A stretch of 9,503 bases of DNA from Verrucomicrobiales bacterium (GTDB lineage: Bacteria; Verrucomicrobiota; Verrucomicrobiia; Verrucomicrobiales; DEV007), in assembly GCA_002696885.1 (NCBI GenBank), contig NZSO01000071.1, positions 4,201-13,703 on the forward strand, written 5' to 3'. The notes beneath the pieces were generated by a model that saw only the letters and a program-made list of their open reading frames with translations, was not told the origin of the DNA and ran no database searches. Below, piece by piece: positions 1 to 6,861 of the stretch. Numbering within the stretch: the stretch's first letter is position 1; each line of letters opens with the position of its first letter. The position numbers and the translations under genes are program-made.

Positions 1-758
1 AATGGGTGGTTTTTGGGAGGTTTTTTTATTTTTATGGCTCTAAGACCAATATCGTTAGTATCCTCAGCGACTCCAACAATTCCTCCTCCATCAAATGAAA
101 CATTAAACTTTCTTGGTAAGTCATAAAACTCAGGCTGATTTATCACAGTGTGTGCTAAATCTTTAACAAAAGGAGACACATCAATTAACTCATAAGGATC
201 TATTCCAGCTGTTGGATTTGATGTGAAATTTCTCAAATTATCGGCTCCAGAGCCTCGAGAATGAAGGCCACAATCCTGGATTCTCCTTAATAACGATGGG
301 GTGTCCTTGGGTTTAATGACTCTAATTTGAATGTTATTCCGAGTCGTTATTTGTAAATATCCCCACGCAATATCTTTAGCGATCGACGCTAATTCCATTA
401 GTTGGTTAGCTTTTATCAAACCACCTGGAATCCGCAGTCTACACATATACCCTTCATGGATAGGGGCTAACCAAAATAAACCGTTCCATTTAAAGCGAAA
501 TACATCGTCTTTTTCTGGGGACTTATTTTTTTTTGCAAGATCTATCAGATTGGAAAAAGCATTAAATGGATTTTGGTTTTGTTTGATTTTTTCTTCAGGA
601 ATTAATTTTTTTTGTTTAGGTGTTTGTTTTGAGTTTTTGTCAGCATCCGAGAAGGTTAATCCTTTTTCTTTGAAGCCAGCAAAGAATCCTTCAAGCCATG
701 TTTTTTGGTCCTGATCAATATTTTCTCCGGCGACCTTCGTGGGAATGTTAGTAGACAT
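1..758 (-). CDS. nirA: NirA-family siroheme nitrite reductase, N-terminal part (cut by window edge)
   Basis: Predicted cytoplasmic siroheme/[4Fe-4S] enzyme that reduces nitrite to ammonium in nitrogen assimilation. The ATG at 758-756 opens a frame that stays open to the window edge, giving 252 codons, about half of a typical NirA. Visible in order: an N-terminal helix with QKTWLEGFFAGF (residues 18-29); a Lys/Gln-rich linker (about 40-63); the first ferredoxin-like half-domain with YMCRLRIPGG (104-113) and ITTRNNIQIR (137-146); the siroheme-contact stretch RGSGADNLRN (168-177) and NPTAGIDPYE (181-190); and LPRKFNVSFD (214-223). In that last motif K217 and N219 match the Lys/Asn pair of plant nitrite reductase (Lys224/Asn226 in spinach). 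Sulfite reductases have Lys at both sites, so nitrite is the likelier substrate. The cluster-binding cysteines lie in the missing C-terminal half. The start overlaps the end of the diflavin reductase gene by 11 bp, implying translational coupling and a shared job. Confidence 0.88.
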   Translation of the reverse strand, partial: MSTNIPTKVAGENIDQDQKTWLEGFFAGFKEKGLTFSDADKNSKQTPKQKKLIPEEKIKQNQNPFNAFSNLIDLAKKNKSPEKDDVFRFKWNGLFWLAPIHEGYMCRLRIPGGLIKANQLMELASIAKDIAWGYLQITTRNNIQIRVIKPKDTPSLLRRIQDCGLHSRGSGADNLRNFTSNPTAGIDPYELIDVSPFVKDLAHTVINQPEFYDLPRKFNVSFDGGGIVGVAEDTNDIGLRAIKIKKPPKNHP

Positions 759-2454
759 CTCTTTGATAGCGTTTTTCTTTTTTCATTTCTTTGATGTATG
801 ATTCGGAGTTCACCTTTCCATGCTCCTCAATGATTTCATGAAGGCAACTATCTACATCTTTTGCCATATATTTTGCATCACCACAGACATAAAAATAGGC
901 GCCTTCATTCAACCAGCTCCATATTTCTTTGCCCTCTTGTGCCATTACGTCTTGAACGTAAATTTTATTTTCCTGATCCCGCGACCATGCCGTGCTGAGC
1001 TTTGAAAGAATTCCTTTGTTCTGGAAATCCATCAATTCTTGCTTGTAAAGAAAATCAGTTCCTTCGTGTGGGTTTCCAAAGAACAACCAACTTTTACCGG
1101 ATGATTTTAAAAATTCTCTCTCTTGGAGAAATGCACGAAATGGGGCGATTCCGGTTCCTGGGCCCACCATTATGATGGGAATAGATGAATCTTGAGGTAA
1201 CTTGAAGTGTTTTGAAGATTGTAAAAAAACATTGGTGGTGTCGTTTTTACGACAACGATCAGCTAGATATGCTGAACAGACCCCATTTCTAGATCTTCCG
1301 TGTGACTCGTACGAGACCTTTGCTACAGTGATGTGAACTTTATCAATGTTGGCGTTAGGGCTTGAGGAAATCGAATAAAGACGGGGTGATAATTTTCTTA
1401 GTAGTGATAAAAATTGCTTAGGTTCTGAAAAAATTACTGGGTAATCAACAATAAGATCAATAATCTCACGCCCTGTTATGTATTCTTCTAAAGAAGTATT
1501 TTTAATTGTTTGTCCCAAGGACTCTGAACTTGATTTGTCAAGCCAAGCCAAAACAAAATCTTTGGTGAGGTTTCGGATATCAAAGTCATATAAAAGTATT
1601 TCTTTTAATTTTTTATCATCAACTAATTCATCAGGATCAAAATTTAAATTAGTAATTAATTCATCAATAAGTTCCGGATCATTAGTTGGATATATTCCTA
1701 ATACATCACCAGCTTCATAGCTAAGATTAGATCCAGATAAATCAAATTCTATATGGTGCGTTTGCTTTTGCGACTCTTGTTCGTTGAGATTTTTATTAAG
1801 AAGTACTTTTGCAGAAAAAGGATTCTTTTTTGAATATGCATCTGTATTAACTTTAGAAGTTTCTTTTTTTATTGGTGTGTCTAGTTTCTTAAGAACCCCA
1901 TTAAACCAATTCTCTGCGGTTTCCTCGTAGTCGACATCGCATTCTCCTCTTGGAGTTAGTCTTTTGGCTCCGAGTTCTTTAAGTCTCGAATCAAATTTTT
2001 CTCCCATTGCACAAAAGTGAAGATAATTTTTATCTCCTAGTCCGAGCACAGAGTATTGTAATTTTTCAAGTCGAGGGTGATCCTCGCTGGTTATATGATT
2101 CCAAAAATCAACCGCGTTGTCAGGGGGATCTCCGTCACCCCAGGTGCTAGATATTAATAGAAGAAACTCTTCATTAGTGAGGTCAAAGTCTTCGAATTCT
2201 TCGGCTCCATAAACAGGTGCTTCAAAGCCAGTATTTTCTAGTTCATTCCCAAATTGTTCGGCTAGTGATTGGCTGTTACCAGACTGGCTTGCGAACACAA
2301 TTGGTATCCTTTTTTTAGTTTTTTTCTTTTCTGATTCTTGTGATGAGCGTTCGGTGGCTGATTGACTAATTATTCCTGCAATATATCCGTTAAGCCAAAG
2401 CCTTTGAGCTTCATTGAAAGGAGCATTCGTAGGTATTTGAGGCGTTGTGGGCAT
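748..2454 (-). CDS. CysJ-like NADPH diflavin reductase (FMN/FAD), probable electron donor to NirA
   Basis: Cytoplasmic flavoprotein, 568 aa (E. coli CysJ is about 600), passing electrons NADPH to FAD to FMN to a hemoprotein partner. Domains in order: an N-terminal helix with QRLWLNGYIAG (17-27), matching the CysJ N-terminal oligomerisation segment; a Lys-rich linker (about 35-49); a flavodoxin domain with FMN loop ASQSGNS (55-61), STWGDGDPPDN (103-113) and GLGDKNY (138-144); a connecting/FAD domain with RLYSISSSP (358-366) and GVCSAYLAD (391-399); and an NADPH domain with GPGTGIAPFRAFLQER (431-446), AWSRDQENKIYVQD (489-502) and YVCGDAKYMAKDV (522-534). S491/R492 and K497/Y499 fit NADPH 2'-phosphate recognition. 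The C-terminus RYQRDVY matches the CysJ end, whose aromatic residue stacks on FAD. The start is the ATG of a TAATG overlap with nrtD. No sulfur gene is nearby and nirA overlaps its end, so nitrite reduction is the likely role; sulfite reduction remains possible. Confidence 0.92.
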   Translation of the reverse strand: MPTTPQIPTNAPFNEAQRLWLNGYIAGIISQSATERSSQESEKKKTKKRIPIVFASQSGNSQSLAEQFGNELENTGFEAPVYGAEEFEDFDLTNEEFLLLISSTWGDGDPPDNAVDFWNHITSEDHPRLEKLQYSVLGLGDKNYLHFCAMGEKFDSRLKELGAKRLTPRGECDVDYEETAENWFNGVLKKLDTPIKKETSKVNTDAYSKKNPFSAKVLLNKNLNEQESQKQTHHIEFDLSGSNLSYEAGDVLGIYPTNDPELIDELITNLNFDPDELVDDKKLKEILLYDFDIRNLTKDFVLAWLDKSSSESLGQTIKNTSLEEYITGREIIDLIVDYPVIFSEPKQFLSLLRKLSPRLYSISSSPNANIDKVHITVAKVSYESHGRSRNGVCSAYLADRCRKNDTTNVFLQSSKHFKLPQDSSIPIIMVGPGTGIAPFRAFLQEREFLKSSGKSWLFFGNPHEGTDFLYKQELMDFQNKGILSKLSTAWSRDQENKIYVQDVMAQEGKEIWSWLNEGAYFYVCGDAKYMAKDVDSCLHEIIEEHGKVNSESYIKEMKKEKRYQRDVY

Positions 2455-3257
2455 TAAGCTGCTGATCTTTCCTCTTTACCTTCGTCAGCTCTTTCTTGTA
2501 GAAAATTGAGAAGGAACTCTCGATAATCATAGTACTGTTCTTGAGACATTATTTCTTGTCTGTCTCTGGGACGAGGTAGATTAATTTCGAGGATATCTCC
2601 GATACCAGCAGCAGGTCCATTAGTCATCATAATTACACGATCTGCAAGATAGATAGACTCGTCCACGTCATGTGTGATCATCATAGCTGTGAGTTTTTCT
2701 CTGTTCCATAATTCAAGAAGAACTCCCTGAAGTTCGAATTTGGTTAACTTATCCAGCATGCCAAATGGTTCATCTAGAAGTAACATTTTTGGGGAAAGAG
2801 CAAACGCACGAGCGAGGCCAACTCTTTGACGCATTCCTCCTGATAGCTCGTCAGGTTTTTTGTTGAATGAACCAGATAGACCAACGGCAGTTAAATAATA
2901 TTCAACGATTTGATTTCTCTCAGCTCTAGTCGCGTGATAGTAAACCTGGTTGACTCCAAGCATCACATTATCCCATGCGCTCATCCATGGTAAGAGGCAT
3001 GGTGACTGAAAAACAACTCCTCGGTCCGGTGCCGCCCCAGAAATTTCGTTACCATCAAGAATAACGCCGCCTTCAGTCATTTCGTTAAGTCCCGCAACCA
3101 TTGATAGGACCGTAGATTTTCCGCATCCTGAATGACCAATCACGCAAACAAACTCACCTTTTTTCATTTTAAGGTTGAAGTTTTTGACGATCACGGCATC
3201 CCCCTTCGGTGTTTTATAGGTTTTCCCAAGATTAAACGTTTCGAAGTATGCACTCAT
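2454..3257 (-). CDS. nrtD: Nitrate/nitrite ABC transporter ATPase, NrtD type
   Basis: Nucleotide-binding subunit (267 aa) on the cytoplasmic face of the nitrate/nitrite importer. All ATPase motifs are intact: Walker A GHSGCGKST (41-49), Q-loop Q84 in VVFQSPCLLPW, signature LSGGMRQR (138-145), Walker B MLLLDEP (158-164) with catalytic E163, and switch histidine H196 in MMITHDVDE. The tail after about residue 228 (PRPRDR and a Tyr-rich helix) is typical of the NrtD/SsuB/TauB group, and a related tail is present in the upstream ATPase. The gene begins 8 bp after that ATPase and shares one base of a TAATG with the diflavin reductase start. No Shine-Dalgarno motif precedes the ATG. Family motifs alone do not separate nitrate from taurine or bicarbonate transport; the assignment rests on the NrtA-like SBP and the NirA context. 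Confidence 0.9.
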   Translation of the reverse strand: MSAYFETFNLGKTYKTPKGDAVIVKNFNLKMKKGEFVCVIGHSGCGKSTVLSMVAGLNEMTEGGVILDGNEISGAAPDRGVVFQSPCLLPWMSAWDNVMLGVNQVYYHATRAERNQIVEYYLTAVGLSGSFNKKPDELSGGMRQRVGLARAFALSPKMLLLDEPFGMLDKLTKFELQGVLLELWNREKLTAMMITHDVDESIYLADRVIMMTNGPAAGIGDILEINLPRPRDRQEIMSQEQYYDYREFLLNFLQERADEGKEERSAA

Positions 3258-3265
3258 AATTTTAA

Positions 3266-4171
3266 TTAAATTGATTTTGATAGTTCTTTTTTAGGTTGAG
3301 GGCGAGCACCTCTTGAAAATGTGGGTTTGTGCCTGGAAATATCTATTGGTTTTATATTTGGAAGAGTGACTCTTCCACGAGGGCTACTGGCTTTTTCTTT
3401 TTCTTTCTCCTTCAGTAAAAAACTTATTATTTCATGTCGCAGCTTTTGGTAATCAGCTGATGAATTAATAGCCTTTCTATCTCGTGGATAAGGATTCGAA
3501 TTATAAATCTCAGGTCCTAGTGAAGCCTCAGGTCCAATACTCAATGGTATGATTCTATCGGCCATGTACAATCCTTCATCTACATCGTTGGTTATTAGAA
3601 TGACTGTTTGCCCTTCAGCTTTCTTTATCTCCAGGATTTGATCCTGAATGACACTTCGAGTTAAAGCGTCAAGAGCACTTAAGGGCTCATCAAGCAATAA
3701 TAATTTTGGGTTCATTGAAAGGGTTCTGGCAACTGAATTTCGTTGTCTCATTCCACCTGAAAGTTCTCCAGGTTTTTTATATGAGGCATCGTCAAGATTA
3801 ACTCTTTGGATTGCCTTTTTGATCATAGATTTTCTTTCAGATCTTTTGCTTCCCTTGTAAATTTGATTTACAGCCATGGCTACGTTTCCATGAACGCTTA
3901 ACCAAGGCAAAAGTGAATAATTTTGGAAAACCAAACCTCTGTCAGGATGAGGACCATCAATTTTTTTTCCATCAACTATAATCTCACCTGAATCAGGTTC
4001 CTCCAAGCCAGCGATAAGGTTCATCAGGGTTGACTTTCCTACACCTGAATAACCTAGGATTGCTACGAGCTCACCTTGATTGATATGTAAGTTGATATTC
4101 TTAAGTATTTCTGATCGAGCCGTTCCAGAACCAAAACCCTTAGACACATTATTAATTTCAATATAAGCCAT
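3266..4171 (-). CDS. Nitrate/nitrite ABC transporter ATPase, NrtC-like without the SBP domain; Asn in place of the switch His
   Basis: Second nucleotide-binding subunit (301 aa) of the importer, a paralogue of the adjacent nrtD product. Walker A is GYSGVGKST (40-48), Q-loop Q83 in VFQNYSLLPW, signature LSGGMRQR (137-144), Walker B LLLLDEP (157-163), and the D-loop SALD follows. The usual switch histidine is replaced: the motif reads ILITNDVDEG with N195 (codon AAC). One composite ATP site of a heterodimer with NrtD may therefore be catalytically weak. Cyanobacterial NrtC carries a C-terminal NrtA-like regulatory domain. Here there is only a basic, Pro/Ser/Lys-rich tail (about 255-301), probably disordered. 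The gene lies 27 bp downstream of nrtB and 8 bp upstream of nrtD. No Shine-Dalgarno motif is visible before the ATG. Confidence 0.87.
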   Translation of the reverse strand: MAYIEINNVSKGFGSGTARSEILKNINLHINQGELVAILGYSGVGKSTLMNLIAGLEEPDSGEIIVDGKKIDGPHPDRGLVFQNYSLLPWLSVHGNVAMAVNQIYKGSKRSERKSMIKKAIQRVNLDDASYKKPGELSGGMRQRNSVARTLSMNPKLLLLDEPLSALDALTRSVIQDQILEIKKAEGQTVILITNDVDEGLYMADRIIPLSIGPEASLGPEIYNSNPYPRDRKAINSSADYQKLRHEIISFLLKEKEKEKASSPRGRVTLPNIKPIDISRHKPTFSRGARPQPKKELSKSI

Positions 4172-4198
4172 AAAATTTGGATTTTTTTGAATAAGCTG

Positions 4199-5344
4199 TT
4201 AAATGTTTTGTTCCTCAAAAGTAACGAGCCTCTGGCAAACAAGCATTATCCTATCAAGCAAGAAACCGATGGCTCCTATGAAGAATACCGCTATTATTAT
4301 TTGGGCGGTGCTTTGGGTGTCACCGTTTTGGTACATGTCCCATACAAATTTTCCGAGCCCCTGATTTTGGGCCATCATGTCTGAGGCAACAAGCACCATC
4401 CAACCAACACCAATTGATAATCTCAAACCGGTAAAAATTAGAGGCAGAGATGATGGAAGTACAATTTTCCAAATCCTTTTAAACCACCCTAGCTTTAAAA
4501 CTTTTGCAACATTAAGATGATCTTTGTCCACAGATGCGACACCTACGGCGGTGTTAATAAGTGTTGGCCAAATAGAACATAAAGTTACCACCCCTGCAGA
4601 GGTCCATAAAGCTCGTTGCCAAATACTTGTAGACTCAGGTTGTTCAATTCCCCAGGTCGTAAATACGAAAACGATTGGAAACCATGCTAAGGGAGAAACA
4701 GGTTTAAATAACTGAATAATTGGATTTAAAGCAATGTTTACCCGTTTCGATACCCCGCATAGGATACCTATAGGAACACCGAGTAAGGTGGCTACTAGAA
4801 AACCCACAGCCACCGTGATTAAGCTGATGCCGATTTGATCAAAAAAAGTCGTCGCGCCTTGATAAACTTTGGATCGAAATTTTTCAGCCATTCCGTTGTA
4901 GCGTTCAACTCTATCTGTTTGACCAGCTTCCTCTGCGACTTTGGCCTTGGCTTCCATTTTAAGAGCCCGTTCCTCATTTGCCTCGTAGTATTCAATCTCC
5001 TTGATTTTTTCAGCCTCTGCAAAATCAACCATCCCTTGCCATGCCGTCCAAGTTTGTGCAGGACTGGGTATTCTCGTGCTGTCAGAAACCACAAATTGAG
5101 AACAGATACCCCAAATGCCAATGAAGACTGCAAAAGCTAGTAAGGGCAAAAAGGTGTTCGAAACAATTTCTCGGAGTTGTTTTTTTGGTTCGTCACCTCC
5201 TACCAACCTAGCTATTGGGCTAAAGTACCCAAGTCCCAATTGATCTAATGTGTGTGCCACTCGATTTGGGTTATATATTAAAAGTTTTTTTGATTTAAAC
5301 TTTTTAGGAACCGCGCCCTTTGTTGTATCAGTAATTGTACTCAT
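4199..5344 (-). CDS. nrtB: Nitrate/nitrite ABC transporter permease, NrtB type, with a charged insert
   Basis: Inner-membrane permease (381 aa; cyanobacterial NrtB is about 275) forming the channel of the importer. The N-terminal ~60 residues are hydrophilic. A first membrane helix spans about 65-84 and the core helices follow from about 172. A highly charged, helix-prone insert lies between them (about 106-162, rich in Glu, Lys and Ala), which topology would place in the periplasm. The PLAWFPIVF segment (218-226) and the EAA-type cytoplasmic loop NVAKVLKLGWFKRIWKIVLP (278-297), which contacts the ATPases, are typical of the NrtB/SsuC family. The start is the ATG at 5344; an in-frame stop lies just upstream, so no longer N-terminus is possible. 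A 79-bp gap separates it from nrtA. An AAGGAG lies about 22 nt before the ATG, too far for a normal ribosome binding site. Confidence 0.9.
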   Translation of the reverse strand: MSTITDTTKGAVPKKFKSKKLLIYNPNRVAHTLDQLGLGYFSPIARLVGGDEPKKQLREIVSNTFLPLLAFAVFIGIWGICSQFVVSDSTRIPSPAQTWTAWQGMVDFAEAEKIKEIEYYEANEERALKMEAKAKVAEEAGQTDRVERYNGMAEKFRSKVYQGATTFFDQIGISLITVAVGFLVATLLGVPIGILCGVSKRVNIALNPIIQLFKPVSPLAWFPIVFVFTTWGIEQPESTSIWQRALWTSAGVVTLCSIWPTLINTAVGVASVDKDHLNVAKVLKLGWFKRIWKIVLPSSLPLIFTGLRLSIGVGWMVLVASDMMAQNQGLGKFVWDMYQNGDTQSTAQIIIAVFFIGAIGFLLDRIMLVCQRLVTFEEQNI

Positions 5345-5423
5345 TTTAGGAATTTATTTTGCCCAACTCCTTGTATCGACGGAATGAAAAGATAAAATTA
5401 TATAACTTTGAGATAACCAATGA

Positions 5424-6794
5424 TTATTTTAATCCTATCTTAAAGCTCTTGACGTAATCATTTGGCTTTTTCCCATCATAGGTTTTTCCATCAATGAAGT
5501 CTGAGGAAGGGGCTTTATAACCACCAGCTCTGTTGGCTTTGTAAGCAGGTAAAAAGACTGAATCTTCGAATGCTCCATCGTCTACTAGTTCCTCAACAGC
5601 TCTCATATAGATGTCAGGCCTATAGATTTTTTTTGCCATTTGATCATACCAACTATCTTCTTTTTGTTCCGTTAGTTGTCCCCATCTGACCATTTGAGTT
5701 AAAAACCAAACCGCATCTGAGTAGTAAGGATATGAGGCGTTATATCGGAAAAACACATTAAAATCTTCCATTTTTCTAACGTCGACCCCGGGTTCGAATT
5801 CAAATGTACCTGTCATACTATTCTTGATCACTTTGTACGGAGCACCTACGTAGTTTGGCTGAGATAATATTTTTGCGGCCTCATCTCTGTTCTCCCAACT
5901 AGCATCAAGCCAATGACCTGCCCTTATAAGAGCCTTTGTTACAGCTATCCAAGTATTAGGGTTTTCTTTTGCCCAGGCCGCTGAAACTCCAAAAACTTTT
6001 TCAGGATTATTTTTCCATATGTCATAATTCGTTGTTACTGGAACACCAATTTTTTTAAATACCGCCTGCTGATTCCATGGCTCACCAACGCAGTAGGCAC
6101 AGATAGTACCTGCTTCAAGAGTTTGTGGCATTTGTGGAGGAGGAGTTACAGAAAGCTCAACGTCACTATTAAGAAAACCTGCGATATCTCTTTGTTTTGT
6201 ACCTGGATCGTAATAAAAACCAGGAGAAATGCCCGAGGCTGCCAACCAATAACGAATTTCATAGTTATGAGTTGAAACAGGGAAAACCATTCCCATTTTC
6301 AATTTTGCATTATTACTTTTTGCTTTATCAGAAATTGGTTTAAGAGAGTCCGCAGTTATTGGGTGAATGACCTTACCTGCAGCATCTTTTTTGACATTTG
6401 GTTTCATTTGTTTCCAAATGTCATTAGAAACGGTGATTCCATTACCATTGTAATCAAGACTGTACGCTGTAAGTACATCGGCTTTAGTGCCAAAACCAAC
6501 GGTCGCTCCAATCGGTTGACCTGCGAGCATGTGAGCTCCATCAAGGTCTCCATTGATTACTCGGTTGAGTAATTCTTTCCAATTCCCTTGAGCTTCAACT
6601 TCGACGCTTAATCCTTCATCATCAAAATAACCTTTTTCTTTGGCTATGACAATTGGAGCACAATCCGTAAGTTTGATAAAACCAAACTTCAAGGTGTCTT
6701 TTTCAACGTCCAAAATATCAGCATTTAAATTTCCTAAGAACGCTGTTAGTATGTAAGCAATTAATGCTACGATTTTTTTGTTATTTTTTTTCAT
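5424..6794 (-). CDS. nrtA: Periplasmic nitrate/nitrite-binding protein, NrtA type
   Basis: Substrate-binding protein (456 aa) that delivers nitrate and/or nitrite to the permease. The N-terminus is a Sec signal peptide: a basic region MKKNNKK, a hydrophobic core (about 8-20), and probable cleavage after A25 in NLNAD. There is no lipobox cysteine, so the mature protein should be soluble, unlike lipid-anchored cyanobacterial NrtA. NrtA/CmpA-family landmarks follow: LKFGFIKLTDCAPIVIAKEKGYF (35-57 region, quoted in part), GAHMLAGQPIG (86-96), VSTHNYEIRYWLAASGI (173-189) with candidate ligand H176, and CVGEPWN (235-241). The C-terminal part is rich in Tyr and Trp. Nitrate is preferred over bicarbonate (CmpA) because of the downstream nirA. 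The ATG at 6794 is preceded by an A/C-only heptanucleotide-repeat leader and no Shine-Dalgarno motif. Confidence 0.9.
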   Translation of the reverse strand: MKKNNKKIVALIAYILTAFLGNLNADILDVEKDTLKFGFIKLTDCAPIVIAKEKGYFDDEGLSVEVEAQGNWKELLNRVINGDLDGAHMLAGQPIGATVGFGTKADVLTAYSLDYNGNGITVSNDIWKQMKPNVKKDAAGKVIHPITADSLKPISDKAKSNNAKLKMGMVFPVSTHNYEIRYWLAASGISPGFYYDPGTKQRDIAGFLNSDVELSVTPPPQMPQTLEAGTICAYCVGEPWNQQAVFKKIGVPVTTNYDIWKNNPEKVFGVSAAWAKENPNTWIAVTKALIRAGHWLDASWENRDEAAKILSQPNYVGAPYKVIKNSMTGTFEFEPGVDVRKMEDFNVFFRYNASYPYYSDAVWFLTQMVRWGQLTEQKEDSWYDQMAKKIYRPDIYMRAVEELVDDGAFEDSVFLPAYKANRAGGYKAPSSDFIDGKTYDGKKPNDYVKSFKIGLK

Positions 6795-6805
6795 TTAATG
6801 TCCAG

Positions 6806-6840
6806 GTGGTTTGTGGTTTGTGGTTTGTGTTGGGTGGTTT
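6806..6840. repeat. Heptanucleotide tandem repeat in the nrtA leader
   Basis: Five 7-bp units stand exactly in register: GTGGTTT at 6806-6812, 6813-6819 and 6820-6826, a diverged GTGTTGG at 6827-6833, and GTGGTTT again at 6834-6840. Read as nrtA mRNA this is AAACCAC-type repeats ending 11 nt before the ATG. The array fills half of the 67-bp gap between the cytoplasmic NrtA-like gene and nrtA. It is not coding and has no inverted symmetry. It could be a binding site for an RNA-binding protein, an unstructured translation enhancer, or simple slippage. The repeat is seen directly; any function is inference. Confidence 0.85.
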
Positions 6841-6861
6841 ACTTGGGAGTAGATCATTGAT

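Noticed and set aside
1..30. G/T-rich stretch resembling the GTGGTTT heptads
   Set aside because: It is coding sequence of nirA (Lys/Pro-rich), not in a 7-bp register, and the similarity is probably chance.
331..714. Open frame of 127 codons on the plus strand
   Set aside because: It lies entirely opposite nirA, whose minus-strand frame shows clear siroheme reductase motifs; the plus-strand product has no recognisable pattern.
748..2454. Sulfate assimilation role (true cysJ)
   Set aside because: No cysI, cysH or sulfate gene is in the window, and the adjacent hemoprotein has the nitrite-type Asn. It is not excluded, only less likely.
4819..5140. Open frames of about 100 codons on both strands within nrtB
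   Set aside because: They are shadows of the charged insert region of nrtB, which is in frame with membrane helices on both sides.
6806..6840. CRISPR-like array
   Set aside because: Units are 7 bp and contiguous with no spacers, so this is a simple tandem repeat.
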